64,000 nt of DNA, from the NCBI GenBank assembly GCA_963922205.1, contig CAWUHX010000206.1, positions 434,001-498,000 on the forward strand, in the 5' to 3' direction. This document shows positions 11,801-24,000 of the stretch, piece by piece. Made by a program: the position numbers and the translations under genes. The DNA comes from Romanomermis culicivorax (Eukaryota; Nematoda; Enoplea; Mermithida; Mermithidae). The notes under the pieces were generated by a model. It did not search any database. It was not told the DNA's origin and was given only the letters and a program-made list of their open reading frames with translations. The first letter of the stretch is position 1; each line of letters opens with the position of its first letter.

Positions 11801-14192
11801 TACTGAAATCACGTACAAGAAAAATACGTCAATCGACAGATCTTTTCTGAGAAACGCTTACATTCCTCGCTGTGAACTTGTCCTTCATATCTCATATTTT
11901 TTGAATGAATGAAGGTAAACCACTTGTTTCTGGAAGAAATATGATTATCCGTTTGTGAGTATACAGTAGAATTTTACTGTCTTATTCAATCCTGCCAAAT
12001 CCAAGCCATTGTATGCCTCTATCAACCTTATTTTCTGAAATTCGGATATACGAAATCATTACTGTTGTTGAATTTTATGCAAACCTTAGTGTAAATTGTT
12101 TCCTTGGAGAAACGATCAGTAATAAGAGCTCGTTTTGAGCTATTGAATGAACTGTAAGTCTTCGATGAGCTACCTGAGGAATTTCGATCTAACACAGACC
12201 AGGATATCTTCAGCGCACGGTTGCAATATCGCCACTTAAACCCGAAATAAGGTATGGAAGTTTTCGGGCTGCATGTCCACAACCTATTTTATCCATTATT
12301 TTTCCACAAAGAGGGACTTCCAGTGTGAAAGAGCAAACCATAACTCTTTTAGTCAAATTTCGTCTCCTGCATGACATGGAATGAATACATTTTCTCCGTT
12401 TTTCTACTTTATGGACGAGCTCGGGTTAATCGAGATTTAGCAGAAGCGGAGCTTGAACTATTTGTTGCAACTTATCTCAGTTGAAAGTGACGTGGAGTTT
12501 AGAAGTTAACATTGAGCTCAAGTTAAACCTCAGGCTCAGATATTGCAACCAGCCCAGGCATTCGTGCATATTGCAAGTTCAAATTTTTTGTTGTTTGTCA
12601 GATTAATGAGCTTTGACAGTAGTTTCAGATATGCACGCCAGCTTTTTGTGGTCTCAATCAAAATCTGCATGCCTACGTATGTTCACAAAAGGACATGAGC
12701 GTCTAGTTTCATGGCGTCAACACCGTATCTTTTCCAGACAAAATAAATACAAATAGTATTTCGGTCAGGCTCTGCAGCTGAACAAGAATTATAAATATTT
12801 TCGAGAAAACAAGACTGCTCCTCAATCAATGTTTCTTGATCTGCCTCAGATCAAACATCATTCCTACAGTATAAATCAATTGTGAAGGAAATTGACTTAT
12901 GCTACCTGATCCTGAGTAGTATTCACTTGAATTCAGAGAAATACAGAGATCACGGTTTAGGATTCCGGTAAGAAAAATAATCATGCCAGCTGAATTCGCT
13001 AATTTTATTAATATTGCTCAAACTTTTCCTTCTCGCGTCAAAAAGCATGGAAAAAGACCTTTGTGCAAAAAGTATGCACAGAAATAATCACAAAAATTAT
13101 AGTGAACTTTTTTGCATCCGTGTCAGCAGGACAAATAAGATTCATAAAAATTCTTGCCCTGAAAAGAAAGGAAAGTTTTATCTCAATTTAGTAAGCACGC
13201 TACAATTCTCAAATGTACAGAAAATGATCACGAGTTACAAATGTACAGAAAATGATCACAAGTTACAAATTATGATTTCCTGTTCTAAAAACTTTTTCCA
13301 ATGGACAATTTGTAATTGAATATAGTATTTTTCGAAATTCGACCGCAATCATTTTAGTATGCAAGATAAATTTGATACGGCGGAATGATTACGGTTGAAA
13401 TTAGATGTTATCTAGATCACCAATCAACTTTTTTGTCAAGTGTACCTACGTGCGCCTTGAAAGGTGAGATGCATATTTCTGGAACCTTTGATTTACGCTA
13501 AAGGCATATTTTTTGCCTGAGAACGAAGTCTCATCTTTGAAAATGTCGCTCGTGCAAAATAAGGTATTTGTTTTTTCTGCGGTTTTCTTTCGTTTTCTCA
13601 TTTTTCATTTTTTAATCGAGTTTCAAGGAGGACGAGCCGTGTTTTTTTACGTTTTATTTCTACGATTCCCGTCCTCATCTCAAAGATGTTCTTTGTGAGC
13701 ATGAATCTTATTTTGTTGCCCTAATCAGTGTTATATGCTCCCCGTTCTCGATTCTATTCTCATGAACTTTGTTGTCAACATTGATCTATCTAATTATTTT
13801 CTTTGTGCTCTTTCTTGTTTTTTGGCTCGATAGAGGGAAAACGTAGCCTTAATTATACATAGCTTGCTTACACATAATTTTTTCTAGTCTCGAGATGTTT
13901 CTATGTGTATATGTTTTTGCTTTTCTTTTTTTTCTAGTGTACTGTAAATTACAGGTCGGCGTCCACTGGGGCATTCGTATAAGATTAGCTTAAGCATTTT
14001 CTATGAGTAGTCGGATCGATAAAATTAGAGGAGAAGAAGCTTGACAATCAATTTTCATTTTTAGAGGAGCTAGAGAAGTAATGAGTCTCACTACAGTAAG
14101 AATTCTTTCTTTTCCCACTTTGACATCCGGCCAAACTTACAGCAAATGACATTACGGGTTTAATTTTTTGTACCGCTTCTCCGAACACACTT
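8852..14192. other. Non-coding spacer
   Basis: I see no convincing exon here. The longest minus-strand frame (9083-9421) has no recognisable motif and no splice-consistent partners. The stretch has scattered TACAGTA-type words and one 28-bp direct duplication at 13211-13266. The acceptor-like TTCATTTTTAG ending at 14062 might be the trans-splice site of the next gene. Confidence 0.55.
13211..13266. repeat. 28-bp tandem duplication
   Basis: Two adjacent copies of AAATGTACAGAAAATGATCA plus eight more bases, differing at one position (CGAGTTAC versus CAAGTTAC). Confidence 0.85.
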
Positions 14193-15093
14193 ATGAATAA
14201 CAGATGGAATTTGGATAACGGGGAAGAGGAAGAAGACGTTATGCGGTCTTTGCTCACCAGAGTGATGATGGAAAACGAGGAATCGAGCGTGGATTCGGGC
14301 GCTTCGACTTACGACCCCAGTCTCACAGCCATAGCCGGCTCCGTTCATTCGGACCTTTGCCGGCAGCTGGAAGACGAAGATACAATAAGTGACACTTTGA
14401 CCGTCAGTAGCGGCCACCATAAATCGGCCGCCCGCAACGCCCAGTCTTTCCGCTACCGTATACCTTCCAGGTATGCCGAAACTTTAGACGACCAACCCAT
14501 CAGGCGATATTCTGCCGTCGTCACTCCTCGTCGTGCGGCGTCCAAATATACTAAAGCTAAATTATTCTATTCGCCGACTATTCGTGAACAGAAAATCGAC
14601 GACGCCGCAAGCGATTCGAAAAAATCGCCGCCCAGTGTTATTGTACGTCGTACGCGATCGAGAAATCGCCAAAATCGATCGCAAAGTTTGCAACCTCAAA
14701 TTTTTTTGACGACCAATGATAGTAATCAACAAGCTTGTCAGCAACCGGCCATGTCCTACTGTAAGGAAAAAAGGCAAATTTTGGAACACCCCGCGTTTAG
14801 GTTATGGGCCGCCTCTCAGGAAGAAGAACAAAATAGTTTAAAGGGCCCTGGTTTAATGGTCAAAAAAAGGAACGCCTCCAAGTCGATTACGGGCGCCCTT
14901 CTGGGCGGTTGGCCTATCGGATCCAGATCGATCCGGTCGAATAGTAAAGCGACGCTGTCGTTTTACGGTAGTTTAGAACAGATTCAAGGCCTAGCGATGA
15001 CAACCGGCACTGGGTCGGTGGCCGGAGACCAAGCGTCCACGTCATATTGGGATTATGATTCACCTAAAGAATCCGTTGTGTGGAGTTTTGGTG
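14193..15093 (+). CDS. SLC4A11: SLC4A11-like exon 1, N-terminal extension
   Basis: 901 nt, donor GGTG/GTAAGC at 15093. It is codon-rich in Ser, Arg, Gln and acidic residues, with no membrane segment and no recognised domain. The in-frame ATG at 14193 is the chosen start. An acceptor AATAACAG at 14203 lies just inside and could instead join exon 2 of the upstream gene. Confidence 0.75.
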
Positions 15094-18000
15094 GTAAGCT
15101 AAGGTTCAAGGTCGTTTATAGTAGTCAGTTTTCGGGCTTACACACGGAGTAACCAGTGAGCAGGATTTTGAGAGTTAAATCCTCACCCCAGAAGTGTAGG
15201 TTGAAGTTTTGTATTGTCATTTGTATTTACATTAAGCGATCTGCCGTTGAGCTTTAGAACATTATCCAAAATTTTTTGTAACTCCACTCCTAAAGAGGTT
15301 ATGGAAGTTGAATGTTTAGATGGAACTTACTGCCGAAATTGTTTGCAGCTGTATTGAACAGGCTCAGAGGTGTTTAACGCGTAAAGGGCCATTTATACTT
15401 GCCTAAAAAAACGGATAGTCAACAGCTTGAAACGTTCAGCCTAAAAATCCACTTTCGGTCGGAAAGGACGATTGCAATTTTGCGGTAAACTACCCACGGT
15501 AACGTTCAAGCGAACCGAACCGAGCGGAAACTTCGGTCCCCTTCGGTTACGTTTCCTCGATTGCATTCCGTTCCGTCGAAAAAGGCAAGTACAAATGGCC
15601 CTTAAATTTTCAAGCCTACATTTTCAAAATCGTTTTCTAATAAAAAAATATTGTTTTGTCGAAGTTTTCATGTGGATTCAGAATGAGAACATTACCAAAA
15701 TTTGGGTATGGTTGTTTTCAACAATGTTACACTACGAAATATTATATCGCTGAAAACTCTCATACGTTTCAAATTGAAGGAGCCACTCCTTGAGTGTTTG
15801 ATGATAGGCAAAAATTTCCAGAAGCCTTGGAAATTCAGAATGAAATTCCCCTCCTCGAGCCTTCATAATCTTGTAGAAAGTCCGGTTGTCTGGCAAGATC
15901 TCTCGAGTAACAAATCCGAGAGCACACCACGTTTCTGAGTGAAAAACGTCTAGAAATAATTAAAAATTCGTCAATTTCAGTACAATGTTCCGCATTTTCT
16001 ACTAAACTATATATTGTATAAAATTGGAAATTTTTTAAGCTACTCAACTAATGCTCACCATTTTTTGGATGAAAAATCCTCCTGTTGACGACTTTGAACG
16101 AGGCATTCATTTTTTGTCATTTTTCAATTTATTTGGTGAAAAACAGACTATAGATCTACTAATAAATCTGAGAATACTTGATGCGGTTGACACTCAGGAT
16201 AGGAGAGTTTCTGACCTCGGCTGGCTGGGCTCAGAGTCACGATTTCAATTCCGGAAATATACTTTATTACTCTCACATAATTTATCATTGCCTCAGTCGT
16301 AAGTTCATTTCAAGCATAGTTTCTATTAGAAACATCCGTTGTTGGCTTTCCCAACATTACTGAGGTCATTTTTCGAGATCCAAATGTTTCTTCTCAATTT
16401 GGAAAGCTTCCATCTAAGAGGCTTTACCATACTTCTTTATTTGTTTATTGTACTTTATCCCGTAATCCTTTTTTTAGTGACCTGCAGTTCGACTATATTT
16501 TACAACAATGTGGTCATCTAGCATTTTTCTCGCTCATTGTTGGCTTTTCTCCCTTAATTATTTATTCTACAATGATTGATTACCAAAAGTGATGTCACAA
16601 ATTATTACTTCCATAATTAGTTTTTCATCAAAAAAAGTTTTCAAATCGGGATAAAACAAAAGCCTTTTGCATACATTGTATGTAAAAGTAGAAAACCAAT
16701 TAGCAATAGATTTCTGCGAGTTCTCCATCGGCAGCAACAAAAACAGGTGGCATGTTCTTGCCCTTTCTTTTATTGTTTTCCGAGAGAAGTTTTCCTCTTT
16801 TTCTCCTTCATTAGTTCGTTGACAATAACTTCTTAAAGATTGCATAGAAAACATGGGATTTGATAAAAGAAAAAGTTTCAACGGTAAGTTTTCATGTGGC
16901 TTTTTCCATTTTCTAAATGGAAAATTATGGGTAAGAATATTGGACATTAATTTGCATAAATACCGCAATCCATTAATTAAATACTAGCTTGAGCATCCGA
17001 TATTGGTTTCGGAAACATTCACCGTGGAGACTAAAGACATAAAAATAACGAGATTATTTCATATCGTACAGTACAGTAGAGTAGAGTTCAGCACAGTAGT
17101 ACAGTGGTCAATTAGACTTCGTTGTATTTCATCAGATCGATTTTCTAGAAATACATTGTATTTGTGGTTCTCTGGCCATATCGTGATGATCACTATTCCC
17201 AAACTTTGTCTTCAATAAAAAACAGATTGATTAACAAGGTAATAGTCGTACTTCCGATATCCTTGTTTAAATACTTATCGTAGTTTCTTGTCTTCAAAAA
17301 ATGAGATAGGTATGAATCATGTTGTACAGCTTCGAAAATATGAATTCTGGTCAAGAATATGCTAGATCGTTTAAAAAACTGATCAGAATATACATATTCC
17401 CGAATAGCTAGCAGTTGCAATATGCTCGAATATCGAAAAAACATTTTCATTTTTGTAGGTTGATAATCAAGTCCAACTTTTCTATGCATATGCTGTAATT
17501 GGCTAAGTTGGCAAAAACATAACGACTGTGTCATGTCGAGTATTCGCGGTGTTAATTTCTCTACCTACAAAATTCCGGACTTTTCTCGCGCAAATAGAAA
17601 ACAATCAATTTATTCATGAAGAATATTTAAAATACATACGATTGCATATCTATTTTTCTGGCCGAAATCAAGCTTTGGAAATTTTTCATGACTATTTTTT
17701 CAGTGAAATAGTCTTTTTTCTGATGTCACATTTAGTTTTGTACGTCATTCAGCCAGCTATAATTTCATATAATAAAACGAGATTTTCCACCTAATTTAGT
17801 CTTCCCAAGGGCTAAATTGATATTTTGCTTTCTTGTATTTTCAGAAGAATACGAGAATGTGACATTAATGTACGCAAAACACGAAGTAAGTATTTTTGTT
17901 TTTATCCATCTGTGTTGCAACTTAAAAATAAACCAACAGAAAATACCAATGAAAGACTATTGTTCGGAGATACGGGCCACGATGGATATCGATCATTTGC

Positions 18001-21000
18001 TCAATAAGGCAGTTCTACTACTGGATTTACCAGAAACAAGTATGGAGGAAATTTTCAATAAGTAAGTATTCTGGAATCCATTTGTTCTCAAATTTGGAGA
18101 CATTCTGTTGACACATCAAATTTTTGGATGTGCATAATTCTCGCTTCGGTTTCTTGAACGGCATAAGTAAGTTTCGATTCTTCACTCTGCATTTGTGGAA
18201 TACATGTCCTACAGATTTTCAGAACCTCTGCGCCCGTTGTTTACCGGTATCCCGAATGTACCAATATTCAAAATTTATCGGTATAGCGAATGTTTAGTTA
18301 AGTCGAATGTATTGTTATCCCGAACAATGTGTTAATTTTCGGTATACCGAACATATGCAATCTTTTTTTTATTCCATCACGTTGAATAATTCTCGTTATA
18401 CCGAATATACATTTTTATTCATTTTGTAACTTTCATTTCGCTCGGACTTCCGAAAAATGTGTGTGGGGCATAGGCTTAGGCTTAGACTTTGACTTGGGCT
18501 TAGGGTTAGGCTGAGGCTTTGGCATTATTCGGGGTACGGATACGTTCGGTCTACAAAAAGTTTTTTTATTGTTAACACTGTTCGGGATATTGATACAACG
18601 TATGGGATACCGATACATTCCGGATATCGATATACTATCCTCTACACCAATCAAAATTGAGACCAAAAAATGGCAAATATTCTCAAAGAGAGAGAAAGTA
18701 TTTAGAGGCATTTAAGAGCGTTAAATGTCAGCTGACAGCGTTTTCTCTTCTATCTCTGGCATTCTGTTTTTTTCTCGCGTTGAGCATAAAGGGTTGCATC
18801 ACAAAGAGGTTTTTTGGGAGGAAATTTGAAATTAAGACGTCGGCGAGAAAGAAGAATGGGCACCATTCAAAATTTAGAAGTACGTTTTTTTAAAATCGTT
18901 GTGAAGGCTAAAAATGATAGATCAAATCGTGCAATAAAAACTACTGTGAAAGTAAATATCCTATTCATTGAAGCATTGAAAACCGACCATTGAAAAAATA
19001 TGCAGATACCGCTAATTATTCTAACAAAATGAAAAACTAAATTTTCCAAAAGTCACATCTGGGTTACAACAAACATCAGATAGTCAGTCCAGCATCACGC
19101 AAACCCAATTAAACGTGATGGTTAATTAAAAAAATACGTCAAGCCTTTTTTGGTAGAAAGGTTTGGCATATTTTCTAGGGTTTCGTAGTTCTCGTAGCTG
19201 ATGTGATTCCCAAATCGATTCCCAAAATGAGAAATTTCTTGAATTTCTTCTGCAGAAATTGTTAATAATACATTTCCTCTGCAGCTATTCGTTAATAAAG
19301 CAAAAGTCTAGTCTTACGGGGATAATTCGACCAAGTTTAAATCTTAAAATTTACTGACATGCTCGAATTCACACCACGGTCACAGTTGTCGAATTGTTGT
19401 CCTAAAAGTTCAACTGATAAAAACTGATAGACATCGATGTGATTAACTTATATTCGTTATTAATATGAACAAAAAGACCCACAGAAGGCATGACTTTTTC
19501 TATGCTCAGTCTTCCGGGAAACAAATGCTCGGGACAATTATCGAATTTTTTTTACTGCTCCATTCATAACCGTGAATTTTTTATCAGAATAATCCACGAA
19601 ATGGACATTCAAGAGCCAGAGTTCACAGCCGATCAAGTGAAAAATGCTCTATTTACTCAGGATACTGGCAACCAATGTAAGCTTGTGAGTATGGTAAAGT
19701 CTTAGCAATATGGAAATGTCTCATTGCTGGTATCTTCGTCAGCCACGTTTTTGGATTTACGGAGTTGATAGCAGGTGTTGTCAAGATCTGTCTCTAAATA
19801 TCATCCAGCTACATTATAATCATCAATTTTTATCGGTGAATGCAAATTTGTATCTTGAGTCAAAGTCCTAATTCCAGTATGAAACTCCAAAAATCAGCTG
19901 CTTCAGATATATACCCTAACTTTCTCTATTTCAGTCCATATCTTATCAAGAACAGTTCAGAGTATATGTACGGCGAATTTAGGTGGTGGAACTTTCGATT
20001 TTGATCAAACATGGATTTGTGCAATGTAAGTTAAATGCTCATGCTTAACGTCATAGTTTACTTGTCCTCAAACGAGCATTTCAGTCCAAAAGGTGATTCT
20101 ACTTCAACACTGGGCATCAACAGTAATTCATCACTTCGAACAAAATATCAATGATATTTTTCAAACTTACGGAATTATCAAGGCGTCGGTTCTTTTTTTC
20201 AAACACCCTGCACCTTCATTAAACAGAAACTCTTTTGGTAATTTTCAGATGTATGCTCCCAACGGTGCAACACCGTCATGTAGCCATCGCTCGCCTAAGT
20301 CATCCGACGAACCTGGGGCGCACTATGCAAGATTTGAGATTCATAATAATTGTTATAGCCCCTTCGAGAGCGGTAAGTAGAGCGTTCCTATAACTCACAC
20401 GGCATCCAGACATGCACAAGATAAATTCTGTGAGAGGTTGGGACAACATCGTTGGAGAAAATCTAGACAAAAATTGAGTTTTGATGCAAAAAAACGAATT
20501 GTGCTGGGGGTATCTGTCCAGGGTCAGAAAGATCTGCGGAAATCAGGACTTCAGCTAACCCCGTCGCATGCACATATGTGAACATGATCCAAAATTTTGA
20601 TCATTCTAGAAAGGCACAAAAACGGCTCTAGAAACAGCCAGAACTTTCGCCACGTTGTTCGCCGACATGGACATCAGGCAAAGATTGGTCATGGCGCCGG
20701 TCGTCGACAGTTTCAGGCAAATAATGCTTACTGCGGCCAAAGACTTGGCGTTGGAGCAAAATCAGCTACGGGAGAGGAAATTTTCGTTGCATTTGGCCGA
20801 CGCCAAAGAGAAATTGGTTAGTGAAAGAGTTTGAATCCAGAATCAGAGGCCGTGAGCTTAATAGTATTGACTTTCTGCGCATTCCTACTGACGTGACCAA
20901 ATTACAGTTTGAGCTCTGTAAATAAATTTCTGACAAAAACACGATCATCATCAAGAAATTTACTAAGGCGGATTAGAGTCATTAGTTTGACTTCTTAACC

Positions 21001-24000
21001 AGGCTCATTATCGACGACCGTATTTCAATTTTCGAATGTTTCATTGTTTCCGTGACTGTGGAAATGCCTCACTCAGCTGACTCTATCTCAGATCAATATG
21101 AGAAATTTTTTGAAGTGATATTGGGAATGGAGATGAGGCAAATCGTATTTTTGACATCAAGAGTACAGCGGTCCGTATCTACTGAGGGTCAAATAGTAAC
21201 AATGGATTTCCAGAATGTGAGGTCCAATAAAAAAGTCATTTTTAGACACGCTAAAGGGGAACAACAACTTGATTTTTCAAAAATACCAAAATTGTTATAT
21301 TTCAATTTTTTGACTCTGATTTTGACTTTGATCCGATTTACGTTGGTATGACTTCTATGTTGAATTAGCAGTGTCAGAATCGGAAAGCAAAAAATATAAT
21401 ATTCCAACTTAGCATATCACTAAGCGTTTGCTCCACGGGGTATCCCGAAAATTAGGTGAAAGACAATTGGGTGAACGACATTTGGGTGAACGGCAATTGG
21501 GTGAATGCGACAATCGGGTGAATGTGACAATTGGGTCAACGACAGTTGGGTGAAAGACAATTGGGTGACTATGACAATTGGGTGAATACGACAATTGGGT
21601 GAAAATAATAAAAAACAGCAGCATGCAGGTGGACAGAATACAGTAGCATGCAGGTGGACAGAAAAACAGTAGGTCTGATAGAAACAGAAGGCGATAACAA
21701 TGGGTGACAAAAGTATACAAGGCATTAAAGAACACATATACAACAAAGAACACATAACAGTATATATATATATATATATGTATGTACAGACCCTGGAATT
21801 CATAGCTGAATTTTTTCGTGCTACTGTCTAATGGCTGAATTTACAATTAGTGAGAGAGGCAAACAAACGACGGGTTGAACAATTACTGGCTGGCCATGTG
21901 GAATTATGGAAAACGGAATATGTTGATCTTGACCCCCGTACAAAAATATTGTATTCAAATTTGATGAAACTGATAGAATTCAATTTTTAGGTGGAATAGC
22001 CTACAATTTGTCATTTTGATTTTCACCTCATTTTTTGATAAATAAATCGACGATTTTGGCCGACAACAGTAGAATAAAAATTGTTGCCTACAAACATTTT
22101 CTTGCACCTTTGCCTCTGTCCTACTGTTTCTTCGTGATTTTCACCCAATTGTTGCATTCACCCAACTGTCGTAGTCACTCAATTGTCTTTCACCGAACTG
22201 TCATTCACCCTATTGTCGCGTTCACCCGATTGTCGTTCACCCAATTGTCGTAGACCCGCTCCACGAATTTTTATTTTTTTAGTTTTTCGAAATTTCATTC
22301 TTTATCAATTCATATTTTTTTCTTGTTCTGAAATTATGGAGACTGATATTTTTTGTTATTATCACTTACTCCTACCATATGTCAGGGGTTCGGTGTAATT
22401 TAGAACGAGTGACCTGCTATTCTCAGTAGGAAGACAATTGAGTTTTTTGTTTACTAATTTACAAAACGAACTCACGTACAAAAAATTCCGTTGATGCCAC
22501 ACAAAACAGAACGAGCGTTACGAAAGTCCGGCAAAACGATCAAAACGACAACTGTACTGAGGCGGCCAGGACACTCATCGCCGAACGAATGGACAATGCG
22601 AATGAGGGTCAAAGCCCACTAATGTAGATCTCAACGAAAGGGCAACAACCCACGAAATCCACAAGAATGGGGAAAAGTATCTCTTGGGCGCGCCGAGGGC
22701 CCAGCAAAGGTTCAGATCTGAATATCTGAACCGAGAAAAATACAAAATCTTGGGGCGCACTGAGGGCCCAGCAAATGTTCAGATCTGACTATCTGAACCA
22801 AGGAAAAGTATCGAAAACAACTCGTTGAAGGCAAAACGAAGTGTTCAGCAAACGAGCAAAATTCCAAGACTGACGTCTCTGATCAAAACAGGGTCTTGCA
22901 TCAATTTTCAAGACCCACTTGACCCATATTTTGTAATGGTAGAGAACGCCCACAGTGGTCGGCTCGGACCACAGAGCTGGCTTACTATAGACGCGTGAAT
23001 TTCATGCTATTCCCGCGTCAGCCAAAACCCGTAATGGAAAACTGCAGGGGTGATTGGCCCTCCGTTCATTATAAGTGTTTTTGCGATGTCTGGCCACCTT
23101 TTCCGTTGAAGTATGCATAATTACGATGTGAAATAAAGTGCTACTTAATCCGGCAAAAAGTGAAGTGTGCATATAATTTCTAGCGAAAATGTCGTAAACA
23201 TCTACTGTTATATAACCGGTTTCTACCGCAATTTTGGTCAAAATAAGAATAATAAGAAATCTTACAGAAATTACAAGAATGAAACCTACAGAGAATTTAC
23301 ATAAATTTACATAATTTACATTTGGTCACTACTCATGACACATACATGCACAGCATAGAAATTCTGCTGGGGGTCAGCCAGGACAGCGGATAGGATAGAA
23401 TTTTTTTTTCTTTCTTGATCATCAAAAGGAAGGTTTCCTAACATCCAACCAGCAAATTCCTGCACCTAAATTAGTCAAGTATGTGAAAATATTTGCTAGA
23501 CCAGCTTTTTTCATGCTTTTCATGCTGCTCCTTTGAAATCATATATGCTTTGTTCAGAAAAACCATCAAACTACAGCATCATTTTCATTCTTATGACTTC
23601 TTTTCTTCTTTTCTTTCTGGTTTTCCTTCATCGTCTTCTTGATCAATGCTGGGGGGGGGGGGCAGAATCTGATGGGGGTCAGCAAAAATCTGATGGGGGT
23701 TAATCAAAACTTGCTAAGGGTTCAGACCTCCCCCCAAAGTCCTCCCCAATGTGCATGTATGGCTTTTATGGTTCAAATTTTTAAAGGCTTTACGTTTCAA
23801 CATTTCATGAGTTTTCGTTCCTCTTGATTGTGGTTTCAGAAAGCTTTGATGTTGTTGTATTGATTTAATTAAAGTTTCCTTTCAAATTCTAAAATCTAAA
23901 TGCAGTGCATCGAGGTTGCTCTCTCTGCAATCTGTTCTTTTTGTCTTTGCCAAATTTTCCCTTAATATTACCGCCTTTTTTGAACATGCCAGGTCGGTCC

